Below, one piece after another: positions 10,662 to 21,327 of a stretch of 64,000 nucleotides of DNA. The stretch lies in assembly GCA_963580455.1 (NCBI GenBank), contig OY756963.1, positions 16,387,555 through 16,451,554 of the forward strand, in the 5' to 3' direction. Both the position numbers and the translations under genes were made by a program. Within the stretch, counting starts at the first letter, position 1. Each line of letters opens with the position of its first letter. The notes beneath the pieces were generated by a model. The model worked only from the letters and a program-made list of their open reading frames with translations, was not told the DNA's origin and made no database searches. The DNA is from Euonymus europaeus (Eukaryota; Streptophyta; Magnoliopsida; Celastrales; Celastraceae).

Positions 10662-12615
10662 TCAATCATCCAGATTGACATTTTCTGGATTAATATCCGT
10701 ACCAAAATTTTGGTTCAGCTGGTCAAAAATATCTTCCTGAGTCGGAGTCGCACCTGAAGATGGTTCTGCAATAAAGATCCCCCTTGACTTCTGAATTTCT
10801 TCTTGAATTGTCTCCCATTTTTTAATTTCCTCGTCCGGATTCCAATTCTCCCCTTTATGTTCTTTGTACTCCCTCATCAGATTCGCACGAGCCATAAGAG
10901 TTGCATCATCAAAGGCATCATCGATTTCAGATTGCATTTCTTTAATTTTTCGCTCGTACTCTTCTCTCAGTCGTACAGACTCGTCTCTTAGTCGTACGTT
11001 TTCAGCCTTCAAATCTTCAATTGCGCCCGTTGCGTTCTTGAACTTCTCTTCAGCAGCCAAGACCTTGTTGTCTAGATCAGCAAAATGGGCCTCCGCGTCG
11101 TTCGCTTTTTTCTTGGATTTCTCTTCGTTCATTTTCGCCGCCTGAAGGAACCTGTCTTTTGAAGTAGACTCTTCCCGTGCATAATAAAACTTGGAAACAA
11201 CATGGATAGCTGCCTCCAAACTCTGCAAATGAAATCTATTTAAAAAAAAAAATCGTACGACAATAAAAATAAAAAATTAACCGTACGAAACTTATTTACC
11301 TGATAAAGGGAACCGATCAATGCATCAGACGAACCTAAATCTCCCAGCTTATCCAAATATTCCCTATCTTCTTTTAGAACAAGTTTTTCCAAGTCCATGT
11401 CCTTCAGTACCCGATGGTCTGAGAACACTGAGCCATTAATTGGGATTTCGGCTAGGAAAGATTCCTGTCGTTCAGCAAGTTCGACACCGATTTCTTCAGT
11501 ACGCTTCCTCTTTCCACCAGGAGGCTTTAATGGTTTCCTGGGAATGACGGACTTCTTAGGTTCCTTCCTATTTTCTGGAACTCCAGGAGGATCACTCGAA
11601 CCTACACCATCAGCTCCATCCGTTCCAACCTTCTTTGCAGCTAGCTTAGCCACTCTACGAGCAAAAGGATCTTCTGCAGGATTATAAGGCATGGTTGGTC
11701 CTAGCACGACGAAAATACATTAGAACAACAAAATAATAGTAATAATAACAAATAATAATAATAATAATCGTACGACATCAACTCACCTTTTCGTTCGACT
11801 GAAATAAGTTCAGGTACTTTGTTTGTAAGTAGAACCCACCACCCTTCTCGCTTCTGAATGATCCCCCGTTCTCCACCAAACAAACAATCTTCTTTTACAT
11901 AAAAGAAAGCAGATTTCCAACCTCGGTCGTTCGAAGTCTTATCTTCCATCCATACCTCCCTTCTCGGACGCAACTGCAACACGTACCTCAAAGAATCTCC
12001 GACCACTGGCTTTAAGTAGTACGAATAAAGAAGATCCGCCAAATGAAATTCTAAATTATGCTTTCGTATCAACTCAACTGTGCTAAGAAGTAATCTCCAA
12101 CTGTTCGGCATCAATTGGCTAGGCGATATGCCAAACCACTCAAAAACACTACATATAAATTTTGGTAGAGGAAATCTCAAACCAAACGACAGAGGCAACT
12201 CGTAAAATGACACCCAACCCGGTACGACCATATCAGCAGTGTGATCATCTCTCGGAACTTCCATGTCAACTTCATTAGGAATTTGGTATACCTGCCTAAT
12301 AAGATTTAAGTGCTCAACACCTATAACACTCCTAGGGTTATGGGACATGATAAAATCGGTTCGTTCACCCATGGGGAGCCGATCGTTAGACGAAAGTAGG
12401 CTAGTTTCCTCTCTGATAAACCGAATAGGTCGAGCTACAGAATATGTAAAATCCTCGGTGTTGTCTGAATTAGTAGGATCAACTTTCTCAAAGTTGTCGT
12501 TCGATTCAAGATCTACGTGGCTACTAATTTCCATCTCATCCTTTTCTTGCCAGACAACCACCCCTTCTTTACTTTGAGAATTCGTACGACTACGCCTAGA
12601 CAAATGCTCATCCAT
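10662..12615 (-). CDS. Antisense spliced gene of the Tat element (putative gypsy-type transposon domain plus coiled coil)
   Basis: It is transcribed against gag-pol. Coding exons are 12615-11787, 11700-11300 and 11222-10662, with introns starting GTGAGT and GTAAAT and ending TGCTAG and TTGCAG. Joined length is 1791 bases, an exact multiple of three, giving 596 residues with no internal stop. Residues about 130-250 (GWVSFYELPLSFGLRFPLP, then ISPSQLMPNSWR, then WKSAFFYV) resemble the plant 'putative gypsy type transposon' domain (PF04195). The middle is basic and Pro-rich (KKSVIPRKPLKPPGGKRKR, a possible nuclear signal). Exon 3 is a long coiled coil with an acidic C-terminus. Antisense extra ORFs are known in Tat elements, without an agreed function. 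A 5'UTR intron and an upstream TATA box support a real transcription unit. A long-lived host gene is unlikely because the element is young. The splice model is inferred from sequence. Confidence 0.75.
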
Positions 12616-12641
12616 TTCCCCAAACAGAATCGAACACAAAT

Positions 12642-12849
12642 CTAGAATAATTATAAGATCAAAGTCTATTTTTTGACAAACAAAGAGTAACAAAAAGTAT
12701 AATGAAAATCAAGATCAAAAATCAATTTAAACAAGAACATGTATGAACATACGAAGAACAAACAAAAAATCATAGTTCAAAACATCCAAAGTCAACACAA
12801 AAATCCAAGAAATTGTAAAAAACAATATATAGATCCAACAAAAACATAC
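12642..12849 (-). other. Probable 5'UTR intron of the antisense gene
   Basis: The minus strand reads AAAG then GTATGT at 12849 and TTCTAG ending at 12642, 26 bases before the ATG at 12615. The 208-bp segment is AT-rich, as plant introns are. Inferred from consensus sites only. Confidence 0.55.
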
Positions 12850-12960
12850 CTTTAGCAAATTGAGGATTCGAACGAAGTCAAGAATGCAAGAGAGAACACA
12901 GAATTCAAAGAAAAATTAAGTTGAAGCAAAAGCCAAAGGTGTAAGCTTTGCCTTCAATGT

Positions 12961-12970
12961 ATAATATATA
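12961..12970 (-). promoter_or_regulatory. TATA box of the antisense gene
   Basis: TATATATTAT on the minus strand. A start about 30 bp downstream (near 12935) would give a first exon ending at the 12850 donor. This places an internal promoter inside the 3' region of the retrotransposon. Confidence 0.5.
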
Positions 12971-12999
12971 GGAACGACTGGTATTTGAAACGACATGAC

Positions 13000-14162
13000 C
13001 TTTCGTTCCCCAAACCCTATTGAACACGTGGCATAATTTTAGTCGTCGAAAACTAAATAACCCAATAAGGAGAATCACTCCAAACGATGACTCTTGTTAC
13101 TAAAGCTTTAGGGAATAGCCGAATGGATTTTCTAATTTTTGTATTTTCTTTGCTAATCTCTTAGTGCCGTTTTTGCTAGTAAAGAAATCGGTTCGACCTA
13201 TTTGCTGATCTCACATAAATTAAACAATTCGTACGACCAATTTACTTGCCATTCCTATTTATGTTTGAATTGACAACGTTGTGGATCAGAGACCTAAAGA
13301 GAGTCAACATATACCAACCAGCCTTATTGTTTGCCAATTTTTTAGTGATTTATGTCATCCTTGCTTGTCGTCTGGTGGCCAAAATATTTTATAATTGGAA
13401 AGAAGCTAATTTGCTTACACTTTTGTGCCAATGAATATTTTAGTCTTCTTCTTTCCTTTTAATGCAGATTTGGTTGACCTATGTTAAACACAAAATGAGG
13501 GTCACGTAATTGATTCCATTAAAAAAAATATATTCAAACGCCTCCATGATATAAGTTTGAACATTCCAAACTGAAATAGTAGAAATTGGTTCTATTACTT
13601 TCGTACGACACAAGATATTGTTGAATCAAAAAAAAAGAAATTGCTATGAATTCTTAATTGAACAAAAATAGGTAACTTAAAAGTCTATCTTAGGTTTGTG
13701 TGCTAACCCTCGTTTATTGTATTATTGTAATAGAAATAACAACACTAACAAAATTTGGAACCATAAAAATAATCCGTACGAATCCTTGGTCCCATTTGAT
13801 CCGTACGACACATTTTGGCACTTCACGCGACTTGTTGGATTATAATCGTCCTACTGCGAATCCGCTCCGCACTAGTTGCTCAGTCAAAAACTGAATGATC
13901 GCCCCACCCGGTGTACCACCGGAAGCACTGTACCGCTGTAAATTTGAGTCCGCTCGCAAGACGAGTCTGCTCGTAAGCCGAGTCTGCTCGGAAAGAAATC
14001 AATTTCTATAACATATCAATACAACAAGAAAGTTCGCTCGACATTAGTTCAGAAGAATGAATCTTCAACCGTACGACTACTTAAAGCATGAAGTCTTCAG
14101 GTAACATTTGAGATTTTTTCATTATTTATACTACTCTGTAAGACCAGCTTCGCTCGACTTAC
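13000..14162. other. 3' untranslated region of the Tat element
   Basis: No supported gene. It carries four CGTACGAC octamers in plus orientation (13230, 13602, 13802 and 14070) and the short tandem repeat at 13946. It separates the antisense gene's promoter from the polypurine tract. Confidence 0.6.
13946..13996. repeat. Three 17-bp tandem units near the polypurine tract
   Basis: Units start GAGTCCGCTCG, GAGTCTGCTCG and GAGTCTGCTCG, each followed by six variable bases. They lie about 170 bp before the polypurine tract. Confidence 0.75.
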
Positions 14163-14172
14163 AGAGTGGGGG
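14163..14172 (+). other. Polypurine tract
   Basis: AGAGTGGGGG, four bases before the 3' LTR start (TGTCATGG at 14177). It would prime plus-strand DNA synthesis. Confidence 0.8.
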
Positions 14173-14176
14173 CTTT

Positions 14177-14895
14177 TGTCATGGTTAAAAATTGTGATGT
14201 TACCTTTCGAGTCATGTTTACGTCATATATTGGGCCACGACCCATTAGATGTTTTTAACAAATTATGTAGTAGTTCACAGGCCCAGGTTACAAGACATCG
14301 GTACGACATAATCTGCTCGGCATTAACGAGTGGTCCAAATAAATTTATTTTGATTTAACTTTAGCATACATACATGTTATAACAATTGGTACGATTGTCA
14401 TCAGCTACAATAATACAATTAACAATAGCATAATAAATTATTATATTGTTACCATAGTTAGTGGTACCAACAAATCGGTACGACTGCTATTTATCATTGT
14501 AATAATTGGTTTGGATACTCAAGTCTTTTATTTTCGTACGACGAATATGACGGTACGATTTTTAATATAAGGCGGCTTAAGTTAGGGTAATTTGATATTT
14601 TCACACAACTTACAATTGTCTATAAATACCCCAAATATGCTCATTTGAAGGGGATCCTTTTTTTTGTTCCACCTACTTCACTCTCTAAAAATCACTCGCT
14701 TACATCATCACATATATCATCCACATGTCATTTATCTTATAATTTTTTCTACAAACTCTGTACTAATTCTCACGCCCGAGTTTCTTTGGCAGGCACCATA
14801 CCGGTGTCCCTAGTTGAACTAGTTCATACGACCATTTTCTTTTTAAACAGGATCTGGACGTCATCTTGCAACACGGTCAATCGTTGACATTGATT
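14177..14895 (+). repeat. 3' LTR of the Tat element, truncated at its end
   Basis: Colinear with 2473-3191 with no indels. The match stops abruptly after GACATTGATT, and the terminal 20 bp seen in the 5' LTR are replaced by unrelated sequence. No target duplication is therefore visible. The RABD2 start codon lies 423 bp downstream. Confidence 0.92.
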
Positions 14896-14940
14896 CCATT
14901 TAAAAATGAAAAAATTTAGGTAAATGCACAAATCGTTTCT

Positions 14941-14988
14941 CCATTCACATCCCATCAGAATTTTTTGAATTTTTGACGATGTGAATGG
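14941..14988. repeat. 11-bp perfect inverted repeat
   Basis: CCATTCACATC pairs with GATGTGAATGG across a 26-base spacer, just outside the truncated LTR. Possibly the remnant of a small insertion or a deletion scar. Confidence 0.7.
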
Positions 14989-15100
14989 GAAAACGACGGA
15001 TGCCCCACCAAATTTTTTAACATGTTTTGTTCTCTCTGCCCATGAAGAGTAAGAAAAGAGGGAGGATGTCCAGTTTCGTAATTTGCACCAGAGTCCGTCA

Positions 15101-15108
15101 CACGTGGC
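15101..15108 (+). promoter_or_regulatory. G-box (CACGTGGC) upstream of RABD2
   Basis: CACGTGGC matches the bZIP/bHLH G-box or ABRE core and lies 218 bp before the ATG. Function not shown. Confidence 0.4.
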
Positions 15109-15318
15109 GGTCACCACCTCCAGTTGGCTATGTTTACCCCAACTTCTTAACAATCACGACAAACGGGGTCGATCTCTCGATTTCGTCTTCTAGTTTGATA
15201 ATCCTCCTCTTCTCCGACGATAACCGTTCCGGCGAGTGTCCCGCTGGAATATCGATTCGCTCTCTGGCATCTAATTTCATAGCTCTCGCGCTTCCTTCGA
15301 TCTGTAAGCGACGGAATC

Positions 15319-17982
15319 ATGAATCCTGAATAGTAAGTTCCAATATCCCTTGTAATCTCGTTAAGCTCTTCAAATATATTGATTCGTTTTGCTTCCCTTT
15401 TTATGAGTTTATCACAGTTAGCGTGGATCCATTATTTTTTAATTTGCATATGTTGTTTTTACCACTTCATGTTTTCATTTCTGCTCTTTGATTTCGTAAT
15501 TTTAAGTGTTCCTGTTTCTTCTTTTTTTTTTTTTTTTGAAATTTGAACCTCGATGTGGTGTAAATTGCCTTCGTTGTTTAGATCGTGGTGGTTTTTCTTT
15601 ACATGGATCTGTTGTCTATCAAACAACATTTATTTGATTTGACTAGTTCGTCAATGAAGTTTGTTTTCGAACCGGGACCATCAAGGCTTGGCAGTGCGAG
15701 CATATTTTTCAGTTCATTATTAATTTTTTTATTTTGAACGTAAAAATTTAGGTAATAATCGTGAAGAGAGGAGAGGCTTTTGTTGATTTTGCTTATTAGT
15801 TCATATAAGCTGTTAAATTGTAACCTTGGAGTATTGTATGGAATGTCACAAAACAATCGATACAATACTATGAGCTTTATGAGCTTCCTTTTTGTAACAT
15901 TTTTGGCTGCTAAAAAGTTGAGATTACAAATTGTCTCATAATTGATTCATTTTGCAGAGGTTCTGTATTTCTTTTTTATTTTGGTCATCTCAGATGTATG
16001 AAAGGGGATAGTGTAGTTGAAGTTTGGGCGAGGTCTTTCATTATCATCTAAGTTGATGTATTTTCCGTTATGCTTATTGGGGCAAAAGAATTGCATGTGA
16101 TCCACCACTGCTTTTGTGATGTGCCTGAGTGTGTGGAAAGTTGGTCTGTTTTATGATTTGAATATATGTTCATCCCTCGTATGAGCATGTATTTAATATT
16201 CTTTGTTCTGCTATTTTCAGTGATTATTTGTTCAAGCTTTTGCTCATCGGAGACTCTGGTGTTGGAAAATCATGTCTTCTTCTGAGGTTTGCTGTAAGTT
16301 CTTAGTGTCCTCTCATGTCTCTACTAAAGAATATCTTACAATTTTTTGTAGTCATATAGAGAGTATTTAATTATTTACATTTTTGCAGCTGATACTTGTG
16401 TATTTGTCATTGTGACTTTGCTGAGCGCAATTGTATCAACTTGTAAAAGTACAACATTTTTTAGTATTTCTGTAGAATACATATTATAGAAATTTGTGTA
16501 ATTACAAAGTTGATGATTGATTTTTGGTCCGTGTTCTCTTGTTGTCTTGCGAAGAGTATGACGATTTGTTTCTTTCCTTCTAATTTTCATTCCCTTTGTC
16601 TGTCAGGATGATTCATATCTTGAGAGCTACATCAGTACCATTGGAGTTGACTTTGTAAGTCATCATTCCCCATTTTCCTGGCTTCGTCTGTTCTCTCCAT
16701 TATAGAAAGGAGATTGATTTCTAGGTAGAGAAAATGTCAAAAAGTCATTTTCTTTCATTCTGTTATGTGTAGAAAATCCGCACCGTGGAACAGGATGGAA
16801 AGACCATTAAACTTCAAATTGTAAGTTTTTGAATTTGTTATCTTTTGCTTCATATTCCAAGGATTAACTTGACCTTTTGTGGTAGTTTTTTTTATGACTA
16901 CGGGATACTGAAGAATCTTAGAATGGAAGTATCTTATCTAGAAATAGTTAGGGAGTTTTGTGCCAGGATATTACAGTCTCTGTCGTTTGACATCTACCAG
17001 TCATATTATGTTTTGAATTTGATAGTTTTTAGAAACTTTTCTTTTTTGTCAGCCATACAACTTCTAATTTATCTATCTAGGCTGGTCTTTATAGCTGATA
17101 TTTTTTCCTTGCTTTACTGGGTATTTAGTGGGATACGGCTGGCCAAGAACGTTTTAGAACAATCACAAGCAGCTACTATCGTGGGGCTCATGGCATCATC
17201 GTAAGTACTGCAATTTCTCTCTTCAATCTTTTTTGGGCGTGTTTGTGCATGCATTGTCAATGTTTTAATTTATTCGAGAAGATTGATTTTTATCTGGTGG
17301 CTCTCCTGTCAGGTTGTTTATGATGTCACGGACCAAGAGAGCTTCAACAACGTTAAGCAATGGTTGAATGAAATTGATCGCTATGCAAGTGAAAATGTTA
17401 ACAAGCTTTTGGTTGGGAACAAGTCTGACCTCACGGCGAACAAAGTTGTCTCCTATGAGACAGCAAAGGTGCTGTTTATTGTTCCCATCCCACACTGAAG
17501 TGAAGTAGTGCTCCCCCATTGAATATATGCATTCAGAATTTTATTCTTTGAGTTCTTTCCCTTGTATAGGCATTTGCTGATGAAATTGGGATCCCTTTTA
17601 TGGAAACGAGTGCAAAAAATGCCACCAATGTTGAACAGGCTTTCATGGCCATGGCTGCTGATATCAAGAAGAGGTACTGAAACATATTTTTCTTGGTAGT
17701 GGCTTGTACTTGAGCAAGAGGAAGAGCGTGTGATGGTGCTAGTCTGAGCACCTTTGTAGTATTCTTTGTGCTGATGAACTTTTTCTTTAATCCATTGATG
17801 AAAGTCCCATCCAAAAAATAAATAGAAGTGTTGATGAAGTACATGGATGCATTTAGAGATTATTGATTTTTTGGTTTTCTTGCAGGATGGCAAGCCAACC
17901 ATCCATGAACAATGCCAGGCCTCCAACAGTGCATATTCGAGGACAGCCGGTTAACCAGAAGTCTGGCTGCTGCTCTTCTTGA
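15319..17982 (+). CDS. RABD2: RABD2-type Rab GTPase (Rab1/ARA5 family)
   Basis: Eight coding exons: 15319-15332, 16221-16293, 16607-16654, 16773-16820, 17129-17200, 17313-17468, 17570-17673, 17886-17982. All introns are GT-AG and phases join into 203 residues, the length of Arabidopsis RABD2 proteins. The first exon holds only 14 coding bases. P-loop GDSGVGKS at 15-22, WDTAGQE at 62-68, NKSD at 121-124, ETSAK at 149-153, and a C-terminal CCSS for double geranylgeranylation. The family controls ER-to-Golgi vesicle traffic. Every key nucleotide-binding motif is present, so the gene looks functional. Which RABD2 paralogue it is cannot be settled here; RABD2B or RABD2C are candidates. Its promoter abuts the truncated Tat LTR. 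Confidence 0.95.
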
Positions 17983-18369
17983 AGAAAGAATTAGCTTTGT
18001 TGGATTTGTGATGTTAAGTTCTGTTTCTTTGTGGCATGTAAAAGTAGTTTTCAAATTGGCTCAGATGTGAAGATCATTGTTATGAATTTCTGTGTTGTCA
18101 ATTCAACACTTTGTCCTTCAATTCTTCAAATGTATTTGATTTAAAGTAACATTTGTACGAATCAGTCATATTAGTGAGTAGCAGAATTTCACACTTATTC
18201 TCTCATCACAAGGTTCATTGTGCATGATTGATGATATTGATTATTCAGTTGATGATTAAAAGAAACAAATAATTAGAACTCCCTGCCATTCTCGGTTCAA
18301 TCATGAGTTTGACATCATTCTGCCACCTGCTTGTCTCACCCTTTAATAATTTTTAGCCCCTGTGGGTGC
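17983..18369. other. 3'UTR of RABD2 and intergenic spacer
   Basis: The first roughly 200 bases after the stop are T-rich and suit a 3'UTR. No separate gene seen. Confidence 0.5.
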
Positions 18370-18726
18370 TCAAATAAGGTGATCCAGTATGCTTAAACGG
18401 CCCCCTTCAATCTTTTGGAGAAACATTAAACCATGCTCATTCTTCTGGTATTCCTCCAGCTACTTCTTAAAATCTTTCATTGAAAATACGAGGCTCAATG
18501 CATTCATTTGGACATTCTGCGCATAAGTCGTCTTGGCCAATTCCATCAATCGATTTGATACCCAGTTCATGAACCAGGTTATTTCCCAAGATTCACTTCA
18601 GCAAGAACCAATAGAAGAATCAGCTTTAGTCATTGAATCCAGATAATGGCCAATGCATGTTTGCAGGAGGAAACTAGCCACCTCTAACTCAGGCTGCTTG
18701 CTCCTACTACTATCACTCAAGAATTC
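18370..18726 (-). pseudogene. Unrecognised degenerate coding frame
   Basis: One minus-strand frame reads like ordinary protein for about 118 codons (for example ELEVASFLLQTCIGHYLDSM, WFMNWVSNRLMELAKTTYAQ, EEYQKNEHGLMFLQKIEGGR). It is broken by TGA just after SSIGSC and TAG just after MKDFKK, and it ends at TGA 18370-18372. Composition and residue pattern look coding, but I do not recognise the family. It lies between the convergent RABD2 and PPR genes and is probably a gene fragment left by rearrangement. Confidence 0.45.
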
Positions 18727-18921
18727 TTAGAAAGAATTATGTAATTGTAAAATCCTAGTTCCATATTTTTCAATCATTAAAAGTAAATCTTGAGCCAGCC
18801 AATCAACTCAAACAGAGAGATGGATGAAGACTCAACCATCATTAAACTTTTCCCACATATCAAGTTCTGATGATGACAGAAACCACTACTCTAGTTCCCA
18901 AGGAACTTCATTTCAGCAAGA

Positions 18922-20946
18922 TTACCAGTAATCGCTGCAAGAGCAAATTCCGTCCTTGAAGTGATGAAACCGTGTGGTGTCTCTGACAATGATTTCCCTA
19001 TTCTCAATCGCTGATATATACTTTGCGGCTTGATGGCAATCCCCACATACTCTTAAGTTTTTGAACACGCGAATTGGAGTCCCTAAAGGCACTTTCATGA
19101 GCCCAAAAGCAATGGCCAGTTTCTCACTGTGTGATAACAGCAGCTGCTCTTTCAGTTCTCTTTCGACGTCATGCAACGCAAAGTCAAGATCTGGCACATA
19201 GCCTGTTAACTTCATTTTCTTTTCCAATTCCCCTAGTTTTTCATAAATAGAGGCCAGTTCTGGGTGCATCCCATCACCTGATCTGAACTGATGGACCACA
19301 CTTTTTACCTCAATCCAACTATATCCTGGGATCTTTATCACCTTATTGTCTTTCATTAATCGCCGAATGCTGCTGACATTATCCCATCTCTTCATTGCTG
19401 CATAAACATTAGCAAGTTGAACATAACATGCTGCACTCATTGGATTAAGTTTAAGCAAGTTCTTGGCAGCAAACTCTGCCACTTCTAGGTTTTTGTGGAT
19501 CTGACATGCTCCCAAAAGTGTTCCAAATATGGCAGAATGAGGCTTGAAAGGCATTTTCTTTATCAAATCTACAGCCTCAATCAGCTTGCCAGCTCGGCCA
19601 AGAAGGTCAACCAGGCATGTGTAGTGATCAGGCTTGGCATCAAATCCATAATCCATTAGCATAGAATCAAAGAATCGCTTGCCCAGGTCTACTAATCCTG
19701 CATGGCTGCAAGCCAACAAAACTGCAATAAATGTAATCCAATCTGGCTCTATACCATCTACCCTCATCTCTTCGAACAAATGTAGAGCTTTCTCACCTTC
19801 CCCGTGTTGAGCACACCCAGATATCATCGCATTCCAAGTGACAACATCCTTTCGTGGAGTCTCAAGGAACAATTTCCAAGCCTCCTCAAGATCTCCACAC
19901 TTACAATACATGCTAATCAATGAAGTGCTGGCGGTTGTATAATCACATATAGAAAATTTACAAACTAGCTGATGAACTTGTCTGCCCAACTGCAATGCAG
20001 ATAATTGACTGCAACCCACCAAAACACTGCTAAAGCTTAATTGATTAGGCCTGATGCCAAATCCTAGCATCACTTTAAAAAGGTTCAAGCCATCTTCCGC
20101 TCTACAGTTGTCAATGTAACCAGCTATCATAGCATTCCAAGTGACCAAATTCTTCACTTCCATCTCACAAAACAGCCTCTCTGCCAATTCAACTCGCCCA
20201 AACTTCATGTACCCAGTAATCACTGCTGTGCATGCTACAATACTTTTAACTGGGGCAGCCTTAAAGAACTCCAGTGCTGAGTCCAAGTTCCCACATTCCA
20301 CATAACCTGAGATCATTGCACTCCATGAAACACTATTTTTCGCTGGCATTTCCAAAAACAACTCACGTGCTTTGGCCATCATCCCCTTCCCGGTATACCC
20401 TGAAATCATGGTATTCCAAGACGCTATGTCCTTAATGGGAATCAAAAGAAAAAAATCCCATGCAATGTCAATGTCATCATTATGAATGTAACAAGATAGC
20501 ATGATATTGTAGGATACCGTGTCTGGTTGAGGCATTTTGTCAAACAGCTCGCGGGCTTGTCTCATTTTCCCGGGCATTTTTGAATACCCAGCAAGAATTG
20601 AGTTCCATGTAACCGTTGTTTTGACGGCCATGTCATTGAAAACTTTAAGGGCAGAGTCTAGATCTCCGGATCTAACATAGCTAGTGATAGTTTTGTTTGA
20701 CGAGATTATCTCACTACATGGATTTTGACCACAAGGCGATGATTTCTCCAAATTCACAGGAACCAAGTGGGTTTTCGATAGAAGACGGGAAGAGGAGGAA
20801 GGAACTGATTCTTCGTTTGGATTGGCATGAGAGTTTTGGAGTGATAAGGAAAAGAGCGATAGAAGTTGGGTTTTGTTCTGCGAGAGGATCTTGTCCGAGT
20901 GAAACAAGACATGCGCTTTTATTTTCTTGAATAATACGGATGTCAT
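18922..20946 (-). CDS. PPR protein, PLS class with E and DYW domains (At4g16835-like)
   Basis: Single exon of 674 codons. The start chosen is ATG 20946; the frame is open slightly upstream but without an earlier ATG. The N-terminus is basic and Ser/Leu-rich, suggesting import into an organelle. From residue about 90 it carries consecutive PPR motifs ([48 protein letters not shown]), then E/E+ motifs (GYSWIEVKS) and a DYW cytidine-deaminase domain ending in Asp-Tyr-Trp. Deaminase residues are present: HSE near 606-608 and CGDC near 634-637, with a last C-x-C. Such proteins bind one RNA site and edit C to U in mitochondria or plastids. From memory, the best match is Arabidopsis At4g16835. No lesion; it looks active. 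Confidence 0.93.
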   Translation of the reverse strand: MTSVLFKKIKAHVLFHSDKILSQNKTQLLSLFSLSLQNSHANPNEESVPSSSSRLLSKTHLVPVNLEKSSPCGQNPCSEIISSNKTITSYVRSGDLDSALKVFNDMAVKTTVTWNSILAGYSKMPGKMRQARELFDKMPQPDTVSYNIMLSCYIHNDDIDIAWDFFLLIPIKDIASWNTMISGYTGKGMMAKARELFLEMPAKNSVSWSAMISGYVECGNLDSALEFFKAAPVKSIVACTAVITGYMKFGRVELAERLFCEMEVKNLVTWNAMIAGYIDNCRAEDGLNLFKVMLGFGIRPNQLSFSSVLVGCSQLSALQLGRQVHQLVCKFSICDYTTASTSLISMYCKCGDLEEAWKLFLETPRKDVVTWNAMISGCAQHGEGEKALHLFEEMRVDGIEPDWITFIAVLLACSHAGLVDLGKRFFDSMLMDYGFDAKPDHYTCLVDLLGRAGKLIEAVDLIKKMPFKPHSAIFGTLLGACQIHKNLEVAEFAAKNLLKLNPMSAACYVQLANVYAAMKRWDNVSSIRRLMKDNKVIKIPGYSWIEVKSVVHQFRSGDGMHPELASIYEKLGELEKKMKLTGYVPDLDFALHDVERELKEQLLLSHSEKLAIAFGLMKVPLGTPIRVFKNLRVCGDCHQAAKYISAIENREIIVRDTTRFHHFKDGICSCSDYW

Positions 20947-21114
20947 AGTTGTTAGGTAAAACAATCAACAACAACTGACATCGCACTTTAGAAGCAGTTG
21001 CTTTCTTATGTATCTTGTCTGAATAATACATATGTTTTCATTTGCCCAAAGGTATAGCAAATAGTTCCATTCAAGAAAAATAGCAAGGTATCAGTAACAG
21101 GGATGCGCCCCACA
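20947..21114. other. PPR upstream region
   Basis: Short leader and promoter space of the minus-strand PPR gene. No TATA box is obvious. Confidence 0.35.
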
Positions 21115-21327
21115 CTAACTGACAAACCAAGTCAACCCCGAAACGGCTACAGATTGATCATTGTTAGAAAATTCAAGATTCAATGGGTATTGACTCGCTA
21201 ATTGGCTGACAGAAAGTAAGTTTTTTTCCTCCTTCACATCAGGAACATGTAATGCTCGTGGTAATTGGAGCAAGTTAGGATTACCTGCCATTGTCATGTG
21301 ATTCGAAGCACCGGTGTCAATAGTCAA
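21115..21327 (-). pseudogene. Copia protease / pre-integrase fragment
   Basis: The short frame contains the copia protease active-site run IDTGASNHMT, then RALHVPDVKEEKNLLSVSQL, the usual link to the pre-integrase domain. Neither gag nor RT continues on either side, so it is an isolated scrap of about 70 codons in the upstream region of the PPR gene. Confidence 0.75.

Larger units (their letters stand above)
2473..14895 (+). mobile_element. Ty3/gypsy retrotransposon, Tat lineage, about 12.4 kb
   Basis: Order: 5' LTR, PBS, gag-pro-RT-RNaseH-second RNaseH-integrase, a second gag-like ORF, a long 3' region with an antisense spliced gene, polypurine tract, 3' LTR. A second (archaeal-type) RNase H after the RT-linked one and a large 3' region with extra or antisense ORFs mark the Tat lineage. 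The LTRs are colinear over 719 bp with about 17 substitutions (2.4 percent) by eye. At 1.3e-8 substitutions per site per year, a rate often used for plant LTRs, this is about 0.9 million years. The 3' LTR lacks its last 20 bp, so the target duplication cannot be checked. The octamer CGTACGAC is strongly over-represented throughout. Confidence 0.93.
14896..15318 (+). promoter_or_regulatory. Promoter and 5'UTR region of RABD2
   Basis: Holds an 11-bp inverted repeat (14941-14951 against 14978-14988) and a G-box core CACGTGGC at 15101-15108. The last 140 bases are CT-rich leader-like sequence. No clear TATA box. The region starts at the broken LTR edge, so part of the native promoter may have been displaced. 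Confidence 0.5.

Noticed and set aside
15027..15329. 100-codon ORF upstream of RABD2
   Set aside because: It overlaps the RABD2 leader and start codon in another frame, with no recognisable domain.
16845..17204. 119-codon ORF within RABD2
   Set aside because: It is mainly intron 4 plus exon 5 read in another frame.
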